Shown here: piece after piece, positions 43,916 through 52,506 of the stretch | How the letters are laid out: each line of letters begins with the position of its first letter | Numbering within the stretch: position 1 is the first letter of the stretch | NCBI GenBank assembly: GCA_965248685.1 | Contig: CBDFKC010000003.1 | Span: forward strand, 2,976,001-3,040,000 | Direction of reading: 5' to 3' | Length of the DNA stretch: 64,000 nt | DNA from: VYFG01 sp965248685 | GTDB taxonomy: Bacteria; Pseudomonadota; Gammaproteobacteria; Arenicellales; Poriferihabitantaceae | Translations under genes and position numbers: made by a program | The notes under the pieces: model-generated | Told to the model about the DNA's origin: nothing | The model's database searches: none | Seen by the model: the letters and a program-made list of their open reading frames with translations, nothing else

Positions 43916-44869
43916 TTACGCTGTCACGCCGGTGAACAGGAATCCTGCATCAGCGGCGGTGTGATAGGGACGTTCCTCGTGGGTTACTGGATACACCCAG
44001 GACTTCGCATTGCGATCTTCGTATGGCTGCTCCACCATCGGAAAACCACTCAATCGATAGGTGTATCCAAATGAGGGAACATGTAGACCCAAGCCACCCT
44101 GAGGCACCCAGGCGAGGCTGGCGAAGTCGCCCCAAATATCCTGAAAATCATCCGTGTCACTGTCGGTCGCATCGTGGTATACAGTCAACGGTACCAACAC
44201 CTTACTGACTTCAAAGAAACGCGCTAGCATCTCCTGGGTAATCGATTCCGAGGATGTGTATTTGAACTTTTCCTTTATCTCCTCATTACTTTTTAGGTTA
44301 GTGAGTTGATTCGAAGAGATCGTCATAATGCTTGGGTACCGTCCAACGCGCTTCCGTATTGCTTCCTTCCCGTCGCCAATTTGTTGCGTAACCTTTGCAG
44401 TTGGATCACTCCATTTATCGGTTCCCGTCAGCCCAGTCGTGTTTGTGCCATAGTTTGCAGGAGTAGTAGCAATTTGGGCGCGCTCTTGTTCAATGCCGAG
44501 CCACATCGTATCTTGGACGGTATTGATTGCCTGGGCCGCAAGATCGATATTCGGTACGGCAGCAGCTTCTTGACGTAGCTCAGTCGGCACCAAGCCCTCG
44601 AGTGAGTCTTGTTGCAGTGCAATCGGATCACTGGCATAACCAACTTGAATGCGCTTGGTGCTCGCACCAGGTGCGCGAGCAGTGGCGTATAGACGAAACG
44701 ATTCTTTTCCGAATGTAATGACTCTGCCGCCGCGCGCTGCAACCGGAATAACCGGGAACAAATCCTGCAACACGAAGTCCGCATTGCGATATTGCTTCGC
44801 GACGTTAGATAGAATTGGATCAATAACGCGAGACTGCGCTGGCGTTTGTTGGTTGTAGTTTTGCGACAT
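43916..44869 (-). CDS. Major capsid protein
   Basis: 317 residues. MSQNYNQQTPAQSRVIDPIL, FVLQDLFPVIPVAARGGRVI, RAPGASTKRIQVGYASDPIAL, and MTISSNQLTNLKSNEEIKEKFKYT are the features of HK97-fold major capsid proteins of the Mu/B3-like type. The C-terminal half contains SLAWVPQGGLGLHVPSFGYTYRL. It lies directly after the DUF2190 capsid cement gene and downstream of protease/scaffold, the usual order. Confidence 0.85.
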   Translation of the reverse strand: MSQNYNQQTPAQSRVIDPILSNVAKQYRNADFVLQDLFPVIPVAARGGRVITFGKESFRLYATARAPGASTKRIQVGYASDPIALQQDSLEGLVPTELRQEAAAVPNIDLAAQAINTVQDTMWLGIEQERAQIATTPANYGTNTTGLTGTDKWSDPTAKVTQQIGDGKEAIRKRVGRYPSIMTISSNQLTNLKSNEEIKEKFKYTSSESITQEMLARFFEVSKVLVPLTVYHDATDSDTDDFQDIWGDFASLAWVPQGGLGLHVPSFGYTYRLSGFPMVEQPYEDRNAKSWVYPVTHEERPYHTAADAGFLFTGVTA

Positions 44870-44913
44870 GAGTTTTTCCTCGTTTAAGTCAAATTAATTG
44901 CGACTGAATGCGA

Positions 44914-45243
44914 CTAGTTCGCAATCAACAGTACTTCGCACCGCTGTCCGGCGACGCCATCACTGAGCGCACGCGCCACGGTGACACCAGCAGCTTTAAC
45001 AATGGCCATACCACTGGCGTCCGTTTGCAGTGCGTCCCCTTTTGAAAAGGTTCCACCCGCTTCGACAATGGCTGTGCCATGAACATCGACAGGGAGATTG
45101 TCACCAGTCACGGCGTCGGAACGGGAAACGCCCAACGTATTGGCAGCAGCACCAGCTTGTGTGCTGGTATGGGTAACGAACCGCTCGGAGGTAATAGCGC
45201 CAGCAGCGGTAACGGTTAGACAAAGAAGTGAAATTGATTGCAT
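44914..45243 (-). CDS. Capsid cement/decoration protein, DUF2190
   Basis: 109 residues, beta-rich: ISLLCLTVTAAGAITSERFV, AGAAANTLGVSRSDAVTGDNLPVDVHGTAIVEAGG, FSKGDALQTDASGMAIV. This is the DUF2190 pattern of head decoration proteins that stabilise the expanded capsid. It lies between the protease/scaffold gene and the major capsid gene, as usual. Confidence 0.8.
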   Translation of the reverse strand: MQSISLLCLTVTAAGAITSERFVTHTSTQAGAAANTLGVSRSDAVTGDNLPVDVHGTAIVEAGGTFSKGDALQTDASGMAIVKAAGVTVARALSDGVAGQRCEVLLIAN

Positions 45244-45252
45244 TGGAAGTTC

Positions 45253-46530
45253 CTATTGCTGTTCGACGTGTTTGACTGCATCCACATAAGAGCAGCCCTC
45301 GTGATTACTTTGATATTGCACCGCCTTGCGATGTAGTGCGTCTCGTTCTGGATCAACCACATAGCCATCTGGTCCGGCATAGTTGGATGCCGCAGTGCCG
45401 TCATTTGCATCCTGGTTGCCAAGTTCAGTAGTCAGATTGGAAAACGCCGCAGGAGTGCTAGTCAGAAAATTCTTTACAAATTCGAGTTGACTAACTTTCT
45501 TAATTTCTGGCTTGTCACCTTCGCCCACCGAGAATTCGAATTGACTTGCTTCATCACTAGAAAGCGTCGCCATGAATTGTGATAAACCAACTGCCATTGC
45601 AGGCAGTAGCTTTTTATCGTCGACGAGCTTGGATACAAAAGCCTGATTTTCGGCGAGCTGGATCTTGGCGCGTTCCGTTGCCAATTCTGCCTGGCCGGTT
45701 TTCAGTTGCTCACTGAAATTAGTCGTTGCGGTTGTGACCGCAGCGGCAACAGCGGCATCAAGCTGAGATTGCGAAAAGGTGGCTTCACCACCGGAATTTT
45801 GATCTGACATGGTTTGACCCTGGTCGAGTTGATTGAATGGAGTAGAAGTGGCGGCAGCAGTGCGCGCAGCTTCGCGTGACTTTTCTGCATCGCGTCGATT
45901 TTCCTGATGCGCTCTTTCGGACAACCAATTAGTTCGGTCGATCATATGTTCAGGAACGATTCGATCAGCGACGTCGACATTTTCCTTATCGATAAAATGT
46001 TCACGGAGGCGACGCATAAATCTGCCCAGCAGATTAGGTGTGCCTGGATCCGCGAAATCGGAAAAGTCAGCCGACGCATCTGAATACTCGAATGTCATCG
46101 CGTTTTCTATTTCAGAAAAACTCATTGGCTTGAGTCCTGACACTGCCGGCAACATGGCACCCAAGAATCCAACATGCTGTAAAAAGTATTTACCGTCTTT
46201 ATTCCGTGCGATGGAAATAGATCGGTTTCGGTACTGGCCTTTTTTAACGGCGGAAACAAACTCCGGTACCAGCTGAGAAAATTTTGCTTGCAGTTTTTTG
46301 CCTACGCGTCGCAACCCGCCACCTGTCCAACCGAACGCGGGGTCATGGGTTTTGGGGTGACCGATCACGAGCGGCGCGGGATGCTCCGTAGAATGATTTG
46401 AAACGATGTCGTCGAGATCCTTCTCAGAAAATGTGGCGGTAACGCCATCTGAATCCGTGTGCTTACCCGCCGAAAATATCTCGACCCAGTCGCCGAATCC
46501 TTTAAATGTTTTCGTGGTTGGATTTGTCAT
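45253..46530 (-). CDS. Phage head maturation protease with nested scaffold (Mu I/Z type)
   Basis: About 425 residues from ATG 46530 (MTNPTTKTFKGFGDWVEIFS). A longer frame from 46572 runs into the regulatory repeat and is not chosen. The protease part (1-230) shows PLVIGHPKTHDPAFGWTGGG, the His-containing motif of Mu I proteases, and YRNRSISIARNKDGKYFLQHVGFLGA with the catalytic Ser region. An in-frame ATG at 45810 (MSDQNSGGEATFSQSQL) begins a helical, Ala/Gln/Glu-rich C-terminal part, matching the separate scaffold that in Mu is made from an internal start in the same frame. It is the first gene of the leftward late operon. Confidence 0.85.
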   Translation of the reverse strand: MTNPTTKTFKGFGDWVEIFSAGKHTDSDGVTATFSEKDLDDIVSNHSTEHPAPLVIGHPKTHDPAFGWTGGGLRRVGKKLQAKFSQLVPEFVSAVKKGQYRNRSISIARNKDGKYFLQHVGFLGAMLPAVSGLKPMSFSEIENAMTFEYSDASADFSDFADPGTPNLLGRFMRRLREHFIDKENVDVADRIVPEHMIDRTNWLSERAHQENRRDAEKSREAARTAAATSTPFNQLDQGQTMSDQNSGGEATFSQSQLDAAVAAAVTTATTNFSEQLKTGQAELATERAKIQLAENQAFVSKLVDDKKLLPAMAVGLSQFMATLSSDEASQFEFSVGEGDKPEIKKVSQLEFVKNFLTSTPAAFSNLTTELGNQDANDGTAASNYAGPDGYVVDPERDALHRKAVQYQSNHEGCSYVDAVKHVEQQ

Positions 46531-46560
46531 GCGCCGAATGATGCACATTGCCAAACCAAA

Positions 46561-46610
46561 AAAATAGGGCAAAACGTGTCCGCTTTTTGTGCGGCGTTTT
46601 GCCCCATTTT
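46561..46610. repeat. 16-bp imperfect inverted repeat upstream of the protease gene
   Basis: AAAATAGGGCAAAACG (46561-46576) pairs with CGTTTTGCCCCATTTT (46595-46610), one mismatch, 18-base loop. The left arm is part of the 25-bp late-region element. It could be a dyad for a regulator or a terminator-like structure. Confidence 0.65.
46563..46587 (-). promoter_or_regulatory. 25-bp late-region element, copy 1 (upstream of protease operon)
   Basis: On the minus strand it contains GCGGACACGTTTTGCCCTAT and lies 32 bases before the protease ATG. The same 25 bases occur in the other orientation at 56980-57004, before the lysis operon. Candidate binding site of the Mor/C-like activator or a rearrangement hot spot. 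Confidence 0.65.
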
Positions 46611-46729
46611 GATCGATCTAAGCCGTGAGATTGAGAGGTTAGTTCATTCGATATCCTAGTTGGTTACGATAACAAGCGCAGATATTTGCTCTTTGCGTCA
46701 GTCAATATAACTAAACAAATTGCACAGTG

Positions 46730-46749
46730 ATAGGGCAAAACGTGTCCGC
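46730..46749 (-). promoter_or_regulatory. Late-region element, copy 2 (20 bp)
   Basis: GCGGACACGTTTTGCCCTAT on the minus strand, identical over 20 bases to copies 1 and 3 and in the same orientation as copy 1, 143 bases further upstream of the protease operon. It lies 65 bases before the fatty acid hydroxylase ATG on the other strand. Confidence 0.6.
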
Positions 46750-46814
46750 CTAGATAACGTCCAGGCTCCCAAGTTATAGTTCGACCCCTCCCTGCTCAAA
46801 CTCAAGGTAGTTAC

Positions 46815-47576
46815 ATGGACATACTGTTTAAACTTTCTTGCATCCAATTATTCGTCGCCGGAGTTTTCATGGCATTCGAATGGCTGTATCCACGACACCG
46901 ATATCCAAGGGACATCCACTGGAATAAAATTTGGGTAGCGCTTTGCATGTTTTCTTCAGCCTGGTTATCAATTGTCGTTTACTACTGGGCGCAATTTGAT
47001 ACAGCGAATTGGTTATCAGGATATGGATTTACCATGCAGTGTGTTGTCTTCTATTTGATCTATTCGTGCGGTAACTATTGGTTGCATCGCTGGAAGCACT
47101 CCAATCGATTATTTATGAAATACATTCATGGATTACATCACGCGCCTGAGAACATGGAGACTCGGCTTGCATTCTTCCGGCATCCCGTTGAAATTTTGGT
47201 CAATACCGTTTATTTCGTTCTGCTAGGTAAATTCGCTATTGGTGCACCGATAGAAGTTGCATTTTGCGCGTTGGTTATCGAAGGGTGTCTTGAGTCATTC
47301 CACCATTCCAATATACGTCTATCAAAAGAATGCAACTGGATGGGGTACATGGTTCAATTGCCAGAAATGCATTGTATTCATCATGAGAAGGGACGCCACC
47401 GAAATAATTATTCTCCATTGCTCTGGGACTCTATATTTGGTACGGTTGAAATCAGTGGCCCGTGGGAAGGAAAGTTGGGGCTAAAGGGACCACTCAAAAA
47501 TAGATTATTATATAGAGGACAACCATCATGGGAAGACAACATACCGCCGTTAAATCCGAAGCTGTTACCGAAATAG
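46815..47576 (+). CDS. Fatty acid hydroxylase / sterol desaturase family membrane protein (prophage cargo)
   Basis: 253 residues, about four transmembrane helices. The diiron histidine boxes are present: HRWKH, HGLHH, FHHSN and HCIHHEKGRH. These enzymes oxidise membrane lipids with O2 (hydroxylation, desaturation, ether-lipid cleavage). The substrate here is unknown. It is not a Mu structural or replication gene. It lies between the two phage arms, with its own 65-base leader after a late-region element, and the next small gene starts inside its 3' end. A moron that alters the host membrane is the simplest reading. Confidence 0.8.
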   Translation: MDILFKLSCIQLFVAGVFMAFEWLYPRHRYPRDIHWNKIWVALCMFSSAWLSIVVYYWAQFDTANWLSGYGFTMQCVVFYLIYSCGNYWLHRWKHSNRLFMKYIHGLHHAPENMETRLAFFRHPVEILVNTVYFVLLGKFAIGAPIEVAFCALVIEGCLESFHHSNIRLSKECNWMGYMVQLPEMHCIHHEKGRHRNNYSPLLWDSIFGTVEISGPWEGKLGLKGPLKNRLLYRGQPSWEDNIPPLNPKLLPK

Positions 47577-47824
47577 ATTCTTTGCCTGGACTGGTGGAAG
47601 AACTCAGACTGCGTTTACAGGTCGATACAAACTTCAGGCGACTACGAAAAACCGGGGCAGCGATTGATATCTCTCACGTGTGGCTCATCAGATTTAGGGA
47701 CGGACGTGCAGTGTGCATGGACGTAATGAATCGCCTGGCGAACCACTACGGCATCAACTATCAGATTCGGAATTTTGATCCAAAGTCTCTGGAAAATATC
47801 CCTTGGGTGTTTCCTGAAAAGTAA
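47528..47824 (+). CDS. Small Cro/XRE-like DNA-binding protein
   Basis: 98 residues. The stretch NFRRLRKTGAAIDISHVWLI then RFRDGRAVCMDVMNRLANHYGI has the spacing of a helix-turn-helix of the Cro/CI type (I-S-x-x-W-L-x-R-F-x-x-G, then a hydrophobic third helix ending LANHYG). It overlaps the hydroxylase gene by 49 bases in another frame, with AGAGGA before the ATG. Possibly a regulator of the cargo or of lysogeny. Confidence in the HTH is moderate. Confidence 0.6.
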   Translation: MGRQHTAVKSEAVTEIDSLPGLVEELRLRLQVDTNFRRLRKTGAAIDISHVWLIRFRDGRAVCMDVMNRLANHYGINYQIRNFDPKSLENIPWVFPEK

Positions 47825-47897
47825 TAAATATTTACTGGTAAACTTCCGCAACAAATTACCCGCAAATATCATTTGACGTAGCACAAATTCTTGGTTA

Positions 47898-48329
47898 ATG
47901 TTAGTGGTAACTATAGATACCACGGAGTTACAGGGGATGAAAGGGGGGGATGTTGGAAAAAGGGGGGCGTTAGAGCTTGTCATATCTAACGAAGAATATT
48001 CAATAGTCGATCCAATCAATGATAGTGTTGATTTTAATCGAGCAATGCGAGGGATTCAAAACCTCATTCAGGATATTCCACAGTGTTCAGATCGACTCGT
48101 CAAAATACGGCGAGTATTGAGCCTGACCAAAGACTTTATCTATATGAACGGGAATATAGAGGAAAGTCACAATGTAAGTTCGATGCCCGCGTTGAATGGG
48201 CTCAACATGGCTATTAATTCTCTGCCTGAAAATTCGCCGGAGGACGTCAATATCAAGCAAACATTTAGGTATGTATTTGATGCTGCGCTTTCGGAATCTA
48301 TGCTGAGTAAGGTCGTTAGTAACGAATAG
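47898..48329 (+). CDS. Phage protein of unknown function
   Basis: 143 residues starting MLVVTIDTTELQGMKGGDVG, with IVDPINDSVDFNRAMRGIQNL and a Ser/Asn-rich C-terminal half. It ends 4 bases before the convergent repressor gene stop. No family recognised. Position between cargo genes and repressor is where Mu-like phages carry accessory genes of lysogeny. Confidence 0.55.
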   Translation: MLVVTIDTTELQGMKGGDVGKRGALELVISNEEYSIVDPINDSVDFNRAMRGIQNLIQDIPQCSDRLVKIRRVLSLTKDFIYMNGNIEESHNVSSMPALNGLNMAINSLPENSPEDVNIKQTFRYVFDAALSESMLSKVVSNE

Positions 48330-48333
48330 TTGT

Positions 48334-48891
48334 TCAGCCGTGTAGTTTCGAATCTTCCTCCATATACCCAATTTTTTCGTTGAGTTCTTCCAATTTATTG
48401 GCGTTGTCGAATTTGTTTGCAAGTAACAACACTGCTTGCTTCTGATCGGGATTAAGCCCAGCAAATGCCTTCGCTAAGTGTTCTTCAGTCGACAGGAGAT
48501 ATGGTGAGACTTCCTCTTCCTCCACTAGGTCAAAGGCCACACTGAGAGAATCCCGAACGTGATCGATATCTTGGTCTGAGTTGTAAACCATCGCGCACAG
48601 TTTTTTGATCCGCTGATCATCTATCGACATTTTGAATTCGTGACTCAGTAAAACCGCCGCATGCATTGATTCCAGTGCGTGTCCGTCGTCAACGGCTCGA
48701 GCGCCTGTAAGTACATACTTAATATCGACTCCCGCCGCAGCCAAGTTCTCCCAATACTCCGGGTTTGGCCTTCCTTCTCCTTTCTCATATTTAGCCTGGG
48801 AGCTTTTTGATACCGCTCCTACTTCCGCTGCGGTATCCAGCTTTAGGCCAATTTGCCGAGTTTCCTCTTTTAAACGCTTACCAAAGTTCAT
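48334..48891 (-). CDS. Phage CI-like repressor (XRE family)
   Basis: 185 residues. The N-terminal HTH reads KLDTAAEVGAVSKSSQAKYEKGEGRPNPEYWENLAAAGVDIKYVLTG, the common form in Mu-like and other phage repressors. The C-terminal half is helical (VEEEEVSPYLLSTEEHLAKAF, NPDQKQAVLLLANKF) and probably mediates oligomerisation. No LexA-like self-cleavage motif is seen. It is divergent from the Ner-like gene across a 94-base operator region, the standard lysogeny switch. Confidence 0.85.
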   Translation of the reverse strand: MNFGKRLKEETRQIGLKLDTAAEVGAVSKSSQAKYEKGEGRPNPEYWENLAAAGVDIKYVLTGARAVDDGHALESMHAAVLLSHEFKMSIDDQRIKKLCAMVYNSDQDIDHVRDSLSVAFDLVEEEEVSPYLLSTEEHLAKAFAGLNPDQKQAVLLLANKFDNANKLEELNEKIGYMEEDSKLHG

Positions 48892-48985
48892 TATCGTGGA
48901 ATACAGTTCCGCAATTGACTTGACAACTCCGCGTACGCGGACTAATCTTCGCCTAGTTCATTAATTGCCCTTGTTTTATCACACT
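48892..48985. promoter_or_regulatory. Early promoter and operator region of the prophage
   Basis: Rightward promoter TTGACA (48920-48925), 17-base spacer, TAATCT (48943-48948). The spacer holds a perfect palindrome CCGCGTACGCGG (48929-48940), a good operator candidate for the repressor or Ner-like protein. A second TTGACT overlaps at 48915. Confidence 0.7.
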
Positions 48986-49183
48986 ATGCACCCCGCCGAC
49001 ATCAAAGCTGCACTACAAAAACACGACCTTTCGCAAAAGGAAGTTGCTGACTCTTTAGGTGTATCGGAATCATCTGTTGGCAGAACTATTAAGGGAGAAC
49101 TGACTTCGAGAAAAATTGCGATGTTTATCGCGACATTGATTAAACAGCCCCTTGAGAAGCTGTGGCCTGGAAAATACATCTAG
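48986..49183 (+). CDS. Ner-like early regulator
   Basis: 65 residues from ATG 48986 (MHPADIKAALQKHDLSQKEV). The HTH ADSLGVSESSVGRTIKGELTSRKIA and the ending LIKQPLEKLWPGKY are typical of Ner/Nlp DNA-binding proteins of transposable phages, which turn down early and repressor transcription. It is the first gene of the rightward early operon, opposite the repressor. Confidence 0.82.
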   Translation: MHPADIKAALQKHDLSQKEVADSLGVSESSVGRTIKGELTSRKIAMFIATLIKQPLEKLWPGKYI

Positions 49184-49250
49184 TCCTCCGATCCGTTAAT
49201 GATTAATTACTCCGTTCTCAGAATACTACTTCCAAAGTTTGGAGGCGTCA

Positions 49251-49709
49251 GTGGCTAAGAACGATAAATTGCTGACGAATCAACATTCAATTTTCGCCAG
49301 TGACGAGACGGGAGAGTTCAAGGATCTGAACATCCAGCCTGATTTACTCACGGCATGCACCCTGGCAATAAAAAAAGCGAAACAGAACGGACGCTCGCGC
49401 GATCACATCGTCGACCGAATGAACGCGTTGCTACCGAGCAACCATAAGAAAATCACGCGGCGGCAGCTCGATTCCTGGATGGCCACCTCGAAGGAGTTTC
49501 ACTACTGGCCAGCGTATGCCCTTCCTGCATTTTGCAAAGCCTGTCAGTGCGATGCGCCATTGCAAGTGATGGCCTTTGCCTTGGGATTCAAAATGATCGG
49601 CGAGCGCGAACAAGCAACACTAAAACTGGCAGAGATTAAAGCTGCGAAAGCGCGCCTCGATCTGGAGGAAGCAGAACTGCTGAAACAGATCAGCGAAAAA
49701 TTCGAATGA
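49251..49709 (+). CDS. Phage early protein, possible DNA-binding regulator
   Basis: 152 residues from GTG 49251, chosen because GGAGG lies 5 bases before it. HIVDRMNALLPSNHKKITRRQLDSWMATSKEFHYWPAYALPAFCKACQ is a helical segment of the kind found in early proteins of D3112/B3-like phages, encoded between ner and the transposase. The C-terminal helix (AEIKAAKARLDLEEAELLKQI) can form a coiled coil. Function unknown. Confidence 0.65.
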   Translation: MAKNDKLLTNQHSIFASDETGEFKDLNIQPDLLTACTLAIKKAKQNGRSRDHIVDRMNALLPSNHKKITRRQLDSWMATSKEFHYWPAYALPAFCKACQCDAPLQVMAFALGFKMIGEREQATLKLAEIKAAKARLDLEEAELLKQISEKFE

Positions 49710-49741
49710 TCATTTTATCAACCGACTTATAGAAAAATCAC

Positions 49742-50743
49742 ATGACCGATCTACTTACCAACGACCCAGGCACAGTGAACGCATACCAGCTATTGGGACA
49801 GGCGCAGGCAATTAGCGCAATCTCAAATATCTGTGACGTCACACTTTTAAAGCTCATCACTGAGGTCAAAGAAACTAAAGGATTCAAAGGGTTAAGTGTA
49901 ACTGGGCCTGATGGAAAAGGTGTGACCGTCACAACTTTTAAGGAATTCTGCACGATTGGCCTCGGGAGATCATACGAACAAGTCAATGAGGATTTGAAGA
50001 ACCTCCAGCAGTTTGGCGCTGATGCGTTCGAGGCATTTCAAAAGCTTGGCCTCGGCTACCGCGAGCTCCGCAATATGCGGCGGTTACCAGATGACAAGAT
50101 CCTCAAGATTCAGGATCAAGTGGTCAACGTTGACGACAAGACCGAAATCAGAGAACTGCTCATGGATTTGGTCAACGAAAACACCAAAGCCAAAAAGGAA
50201 TTGGAGAAGTCAGAGCGCCAGACTAAGAAAACCACCGCGCTTCTGGAGAACGAGCTCAACGAAAAAGAGCTAAAGCGCCGCCAGGATTTGAACAAGCAAA
50301 CCTGCCCCTGGCCAGAACCAGTCATGAAAGCACGCGAGGAGTGCGGCGTGTCGACGTTGATTGCAATCTCTGCCCTGGACGATATCGATCTCAATATGGC
50401 AGAGCTCCAAGATGCATTGCCATCACTTTCAAAAGGGAACAAAGGCAAAGCAGAATTCGGTGCGGCTGCATCATCTATCGGGCTTAACTTGTCGATGTTG
50501 CTCGCCAGGCTATCTCAAACTATTGCTACCGCAAATGAACTTGGCCTGGGTGACTATATCGAGACACCTGACACAACTGCCGCGTTGCTGACGGAGCAGG
50601 AATCGTCAGACATTCGCACACGCTGGAACGTGGCCACCCAAGAGCAGGATTTCCAAAAGAAAGTCAGGCAGGCAACTCGTGATGAAAAAACCAGTCGCGG
50701 TAAAGCAGGTCGACCGAAAGGTAGCAAGAACAAAGCCAAGTAG
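49742..50743 (+). CDS. Phage early protein with coiled coil and AT-hook-like tail
   Basis: 333 residues. The middle (about 135-185) is a Lys/Glu-rich coiled coil. The C-terminus KTSRGKAGRPKGSKNKAK contains the AT-hook core GRPKG, so minor-groove DNA binding is likely. The N-terminal half (FKEFCTIGLGRSYEQVNEDL, LGLGYRELRNMRRLP) looks like a DNA-binding or protein-interaction domain of unknown family. It directly precedes the transposase gene (2 bases), so a role in transposition or early control is plausible. Confidence 0.65.
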   Translation: MTDLLTNDPGTVNAYQLLGQAQAISAISNICDVTLLKLITEVKETKGFKGLSVTGPDGKGVTVTTFKEFCTIGLGRSYEQVNEDLKNLQQFGADAFEAFQKLGLGYRELRNMRRLPDDKILKIQDQVVNVDDKTEIRELLMDLVNENTKAKKELEKSERQTKKTTALLENELNEKELKRRQDLNKQTCPWPEPVMKAREECGVSTLIAISALDDIDLNMAELQDALPSLSKGNKGKAEFGAAASSIGLNLSMLLARLSQTIATANELGLGDYIETPDTTAALLTEQESSDIRTRWNVATQEQDFQKKVRQATRDEKTSRGKAGRPKGSKNKAK

Positions 50744-50745
50744 TC

Positions 50746-52485
50746 ATGGGTCAACTTGCCAAGCGCCGAATCTCACCCGATGACAGGAACCAGCTATCTG
50801 TTGGTCAACCGATGATGGCGTGGGAATTGCTAGATGATCGCAAACGGGAAATCGCAGAGGAACGGATGTTACTGATCTCGCCGGTACTCGAATTGATCGA
50901 TAGTGGTTTGTCTCGCACAGCGGCGATCAAGCACTTCATGCTGGAAATTGACCTGGAGAGAGTGGGCAATCCAGAAATATTACGGCTGGTCGCAAAGCAT
51001 GGGCGAAATGACAAACCAATTTCACGCGCCACTTGGCAGAACTGGCTTAAGGCATATTGCGAATCTGGCAAGGTCGGCTTAGCGCCAGCGCACAAAGGAT
51101 CAGATCGTAAAGAGTGGGGATGGGAGGCTCGCTTTCACTACTACTACGATTCTCCCACCAAGCCGAAGGTGCTGACTGTGGCGCACTGGCTGCGCACCCT
51201 GGATCAGTTCGATACGGCAACCAATGACCGGGTCTATGCCTACGCCAGGACTCTTTCGTCCAAGCAGGGACCGAACAGTCGCAAGAGATCTGGTGGCCAC
51301 TACTACGATCAAAACATTCGACCGTATCGACTACTGGATTCCAGTGTTTTGCCGGTCGGTTACATGTACGAAGGTGACGGTCATTGCTGTGATGTATTTG
51401 TCGAGCATCCTGTCTCGGGCAATCATTACCGACCAGAGCTAACAGTATGGATTGATAAGCGATCCAACTACGTCATTACCTGGACCTTGTCTGAATCCGA
51501 GAATGCTATCAATACGATTCACGGATTACTTCAGGCGTTAAAAGAACATGACCACGTTCCTGCACAGCTCCACGTGGATCCCGGTTCGGGCTTCAAAAAC
51601 AAGGCAGTCACTGATGAGGTAAATGGACTATGTGCTCGGCTTTCAATTGAGCCGATATTTGCACGTGCCGGTAATGCACGAGGCAAGGGATTGGTCGAGG
51701 GTTGGTTTGGTCATTTCGAGGAGCGCGTGGGTAAACTGTTTGAATCATTCTGTGGTCACTGCCGCACTGACGATGCACTCTCTCGATTGGAATATCGAAT
51801 CAAGAAAGGCGCGATCAATATACCGTCACTTGACCAGTATAAAGCAGCACTATCGCGGTACTTTGAGATCTACAACACCATACCGCAAAAAGAGCTTGGC
51901 ACCAGTCCAAAGGCGTTGTGGGAAACCTTGGAACGGACACCCGTCAATCAAGATCTCGAATCACTCTATAGGATTCGTTACGAACGGCAAGTAATTCAAT
52001 GGACTGTATCCGTCGACAAACGAAAATTTCGTCATAACGATCTTGGATTTTATGACGGTAAAAATGTCATTGTCGAAGTAGATCCACGTAGTTACGACGC
52101 GGTCATCGTTCGTGATTCCAAAGGCGTCTTTATTTGTGAAGCACCACAGCAACAAAAGCACGCTTACCAACCGGCCTCACTGATCGAGCAGAAAAAACTG
52201 AACTCGAAAAAAGCAGCCATCGAACGTAAGCAGAAACACATTCGAGAAATCGAAGCACGCAATGGCGCGATTGTCGATGCAGCTGGCGCGACTAGTGAGC
52301 TCGACGACTTCCAGGCATCAAGCCTTGCCGATCAATCCGATGGTCCTAACGACATACCGTTTGATTCCGGTTATTCGGATCACATAACACCTAACGATCC
52401 AGAGGATGATTCTCTGGACGACTATTCAACGTCGTCAAGTCTAAGGCAAGAGGCCGAAGTCGATGACGATACCGACTACCTCTAA
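50746..52485 (+). CDS. A: MuA-like transposase
   Basis: 579 residues, the DDE recombinase that inserts and replicates the phage. The DDE residues are in YEGDGHCCDVF (Asp211), LHVDPGSGFKNKAV (Asp278) and GKGLVEGWFGHFEE (Glu318), inside an rve-type integrase core. The N-terminal part has helix-turn-helix candidates (RTAAIKHFMLEID, ISRATWQNWLKAYC), and the Mu C-terminal beta-barrel follows (RKFRHNDLGFYDGKNVIVEVDPRSYDAVIV). The acidic C-terminal tail could contact MuB. It is shorter than MuA (663), as in D3112-like phages. Confidence 0.92.
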   Translation: MGQLAKRRISPDDRNQLSVGQPMMAWELLDDRKREIAEERMLLISPVLELIDSGLSRTAAIKHFMLEIDLERVGNPEILRLVAKHGRNDKPISRATWQNWLKAYCESGKVGLAPAHKGSDRKEWGWEARFHYYYDSPTKPKVLTVAHWLRTLDQFDTATNDRVYAYARTLSSKQGPNSRKRSGGHYYDQNIRPYRLLDSSVLPVGYMYEGDGHCCDVFVEHPVSGNHYRPELTVWIDKRSNYVITWTLSESENAINTIHGLLQALKEHDHVPAQLHVDPGSGFKNKAVTDEVNGLCARLSIEPIFARAGNARGKGLVEGWFGHFEERVGKLFESFCGHCRTDDALSRLEYRIKKGAINIPSLDQYKAALSRYFEIYNTIPQKELGTSPKALWETLERTPVNQDLESLYRIRYERQVIQWTVSVDKRKFRHNDLGFYDGKNVIVEVDPRSYDAVIVRDSKGVFICEAPQQQKHAYQPASLIEQKKLNSKKAAIERKQKHIREIEARNGAIVDAAGATSELDDFQASSLADQSDGPNDIPFDSGYSDHITPNDPEDDSLDDYSTSSSLRQEAEVDDDTDYL

Positions 52486-52506
52486 CAATGGAGGAATTTC
52501 ATCATC

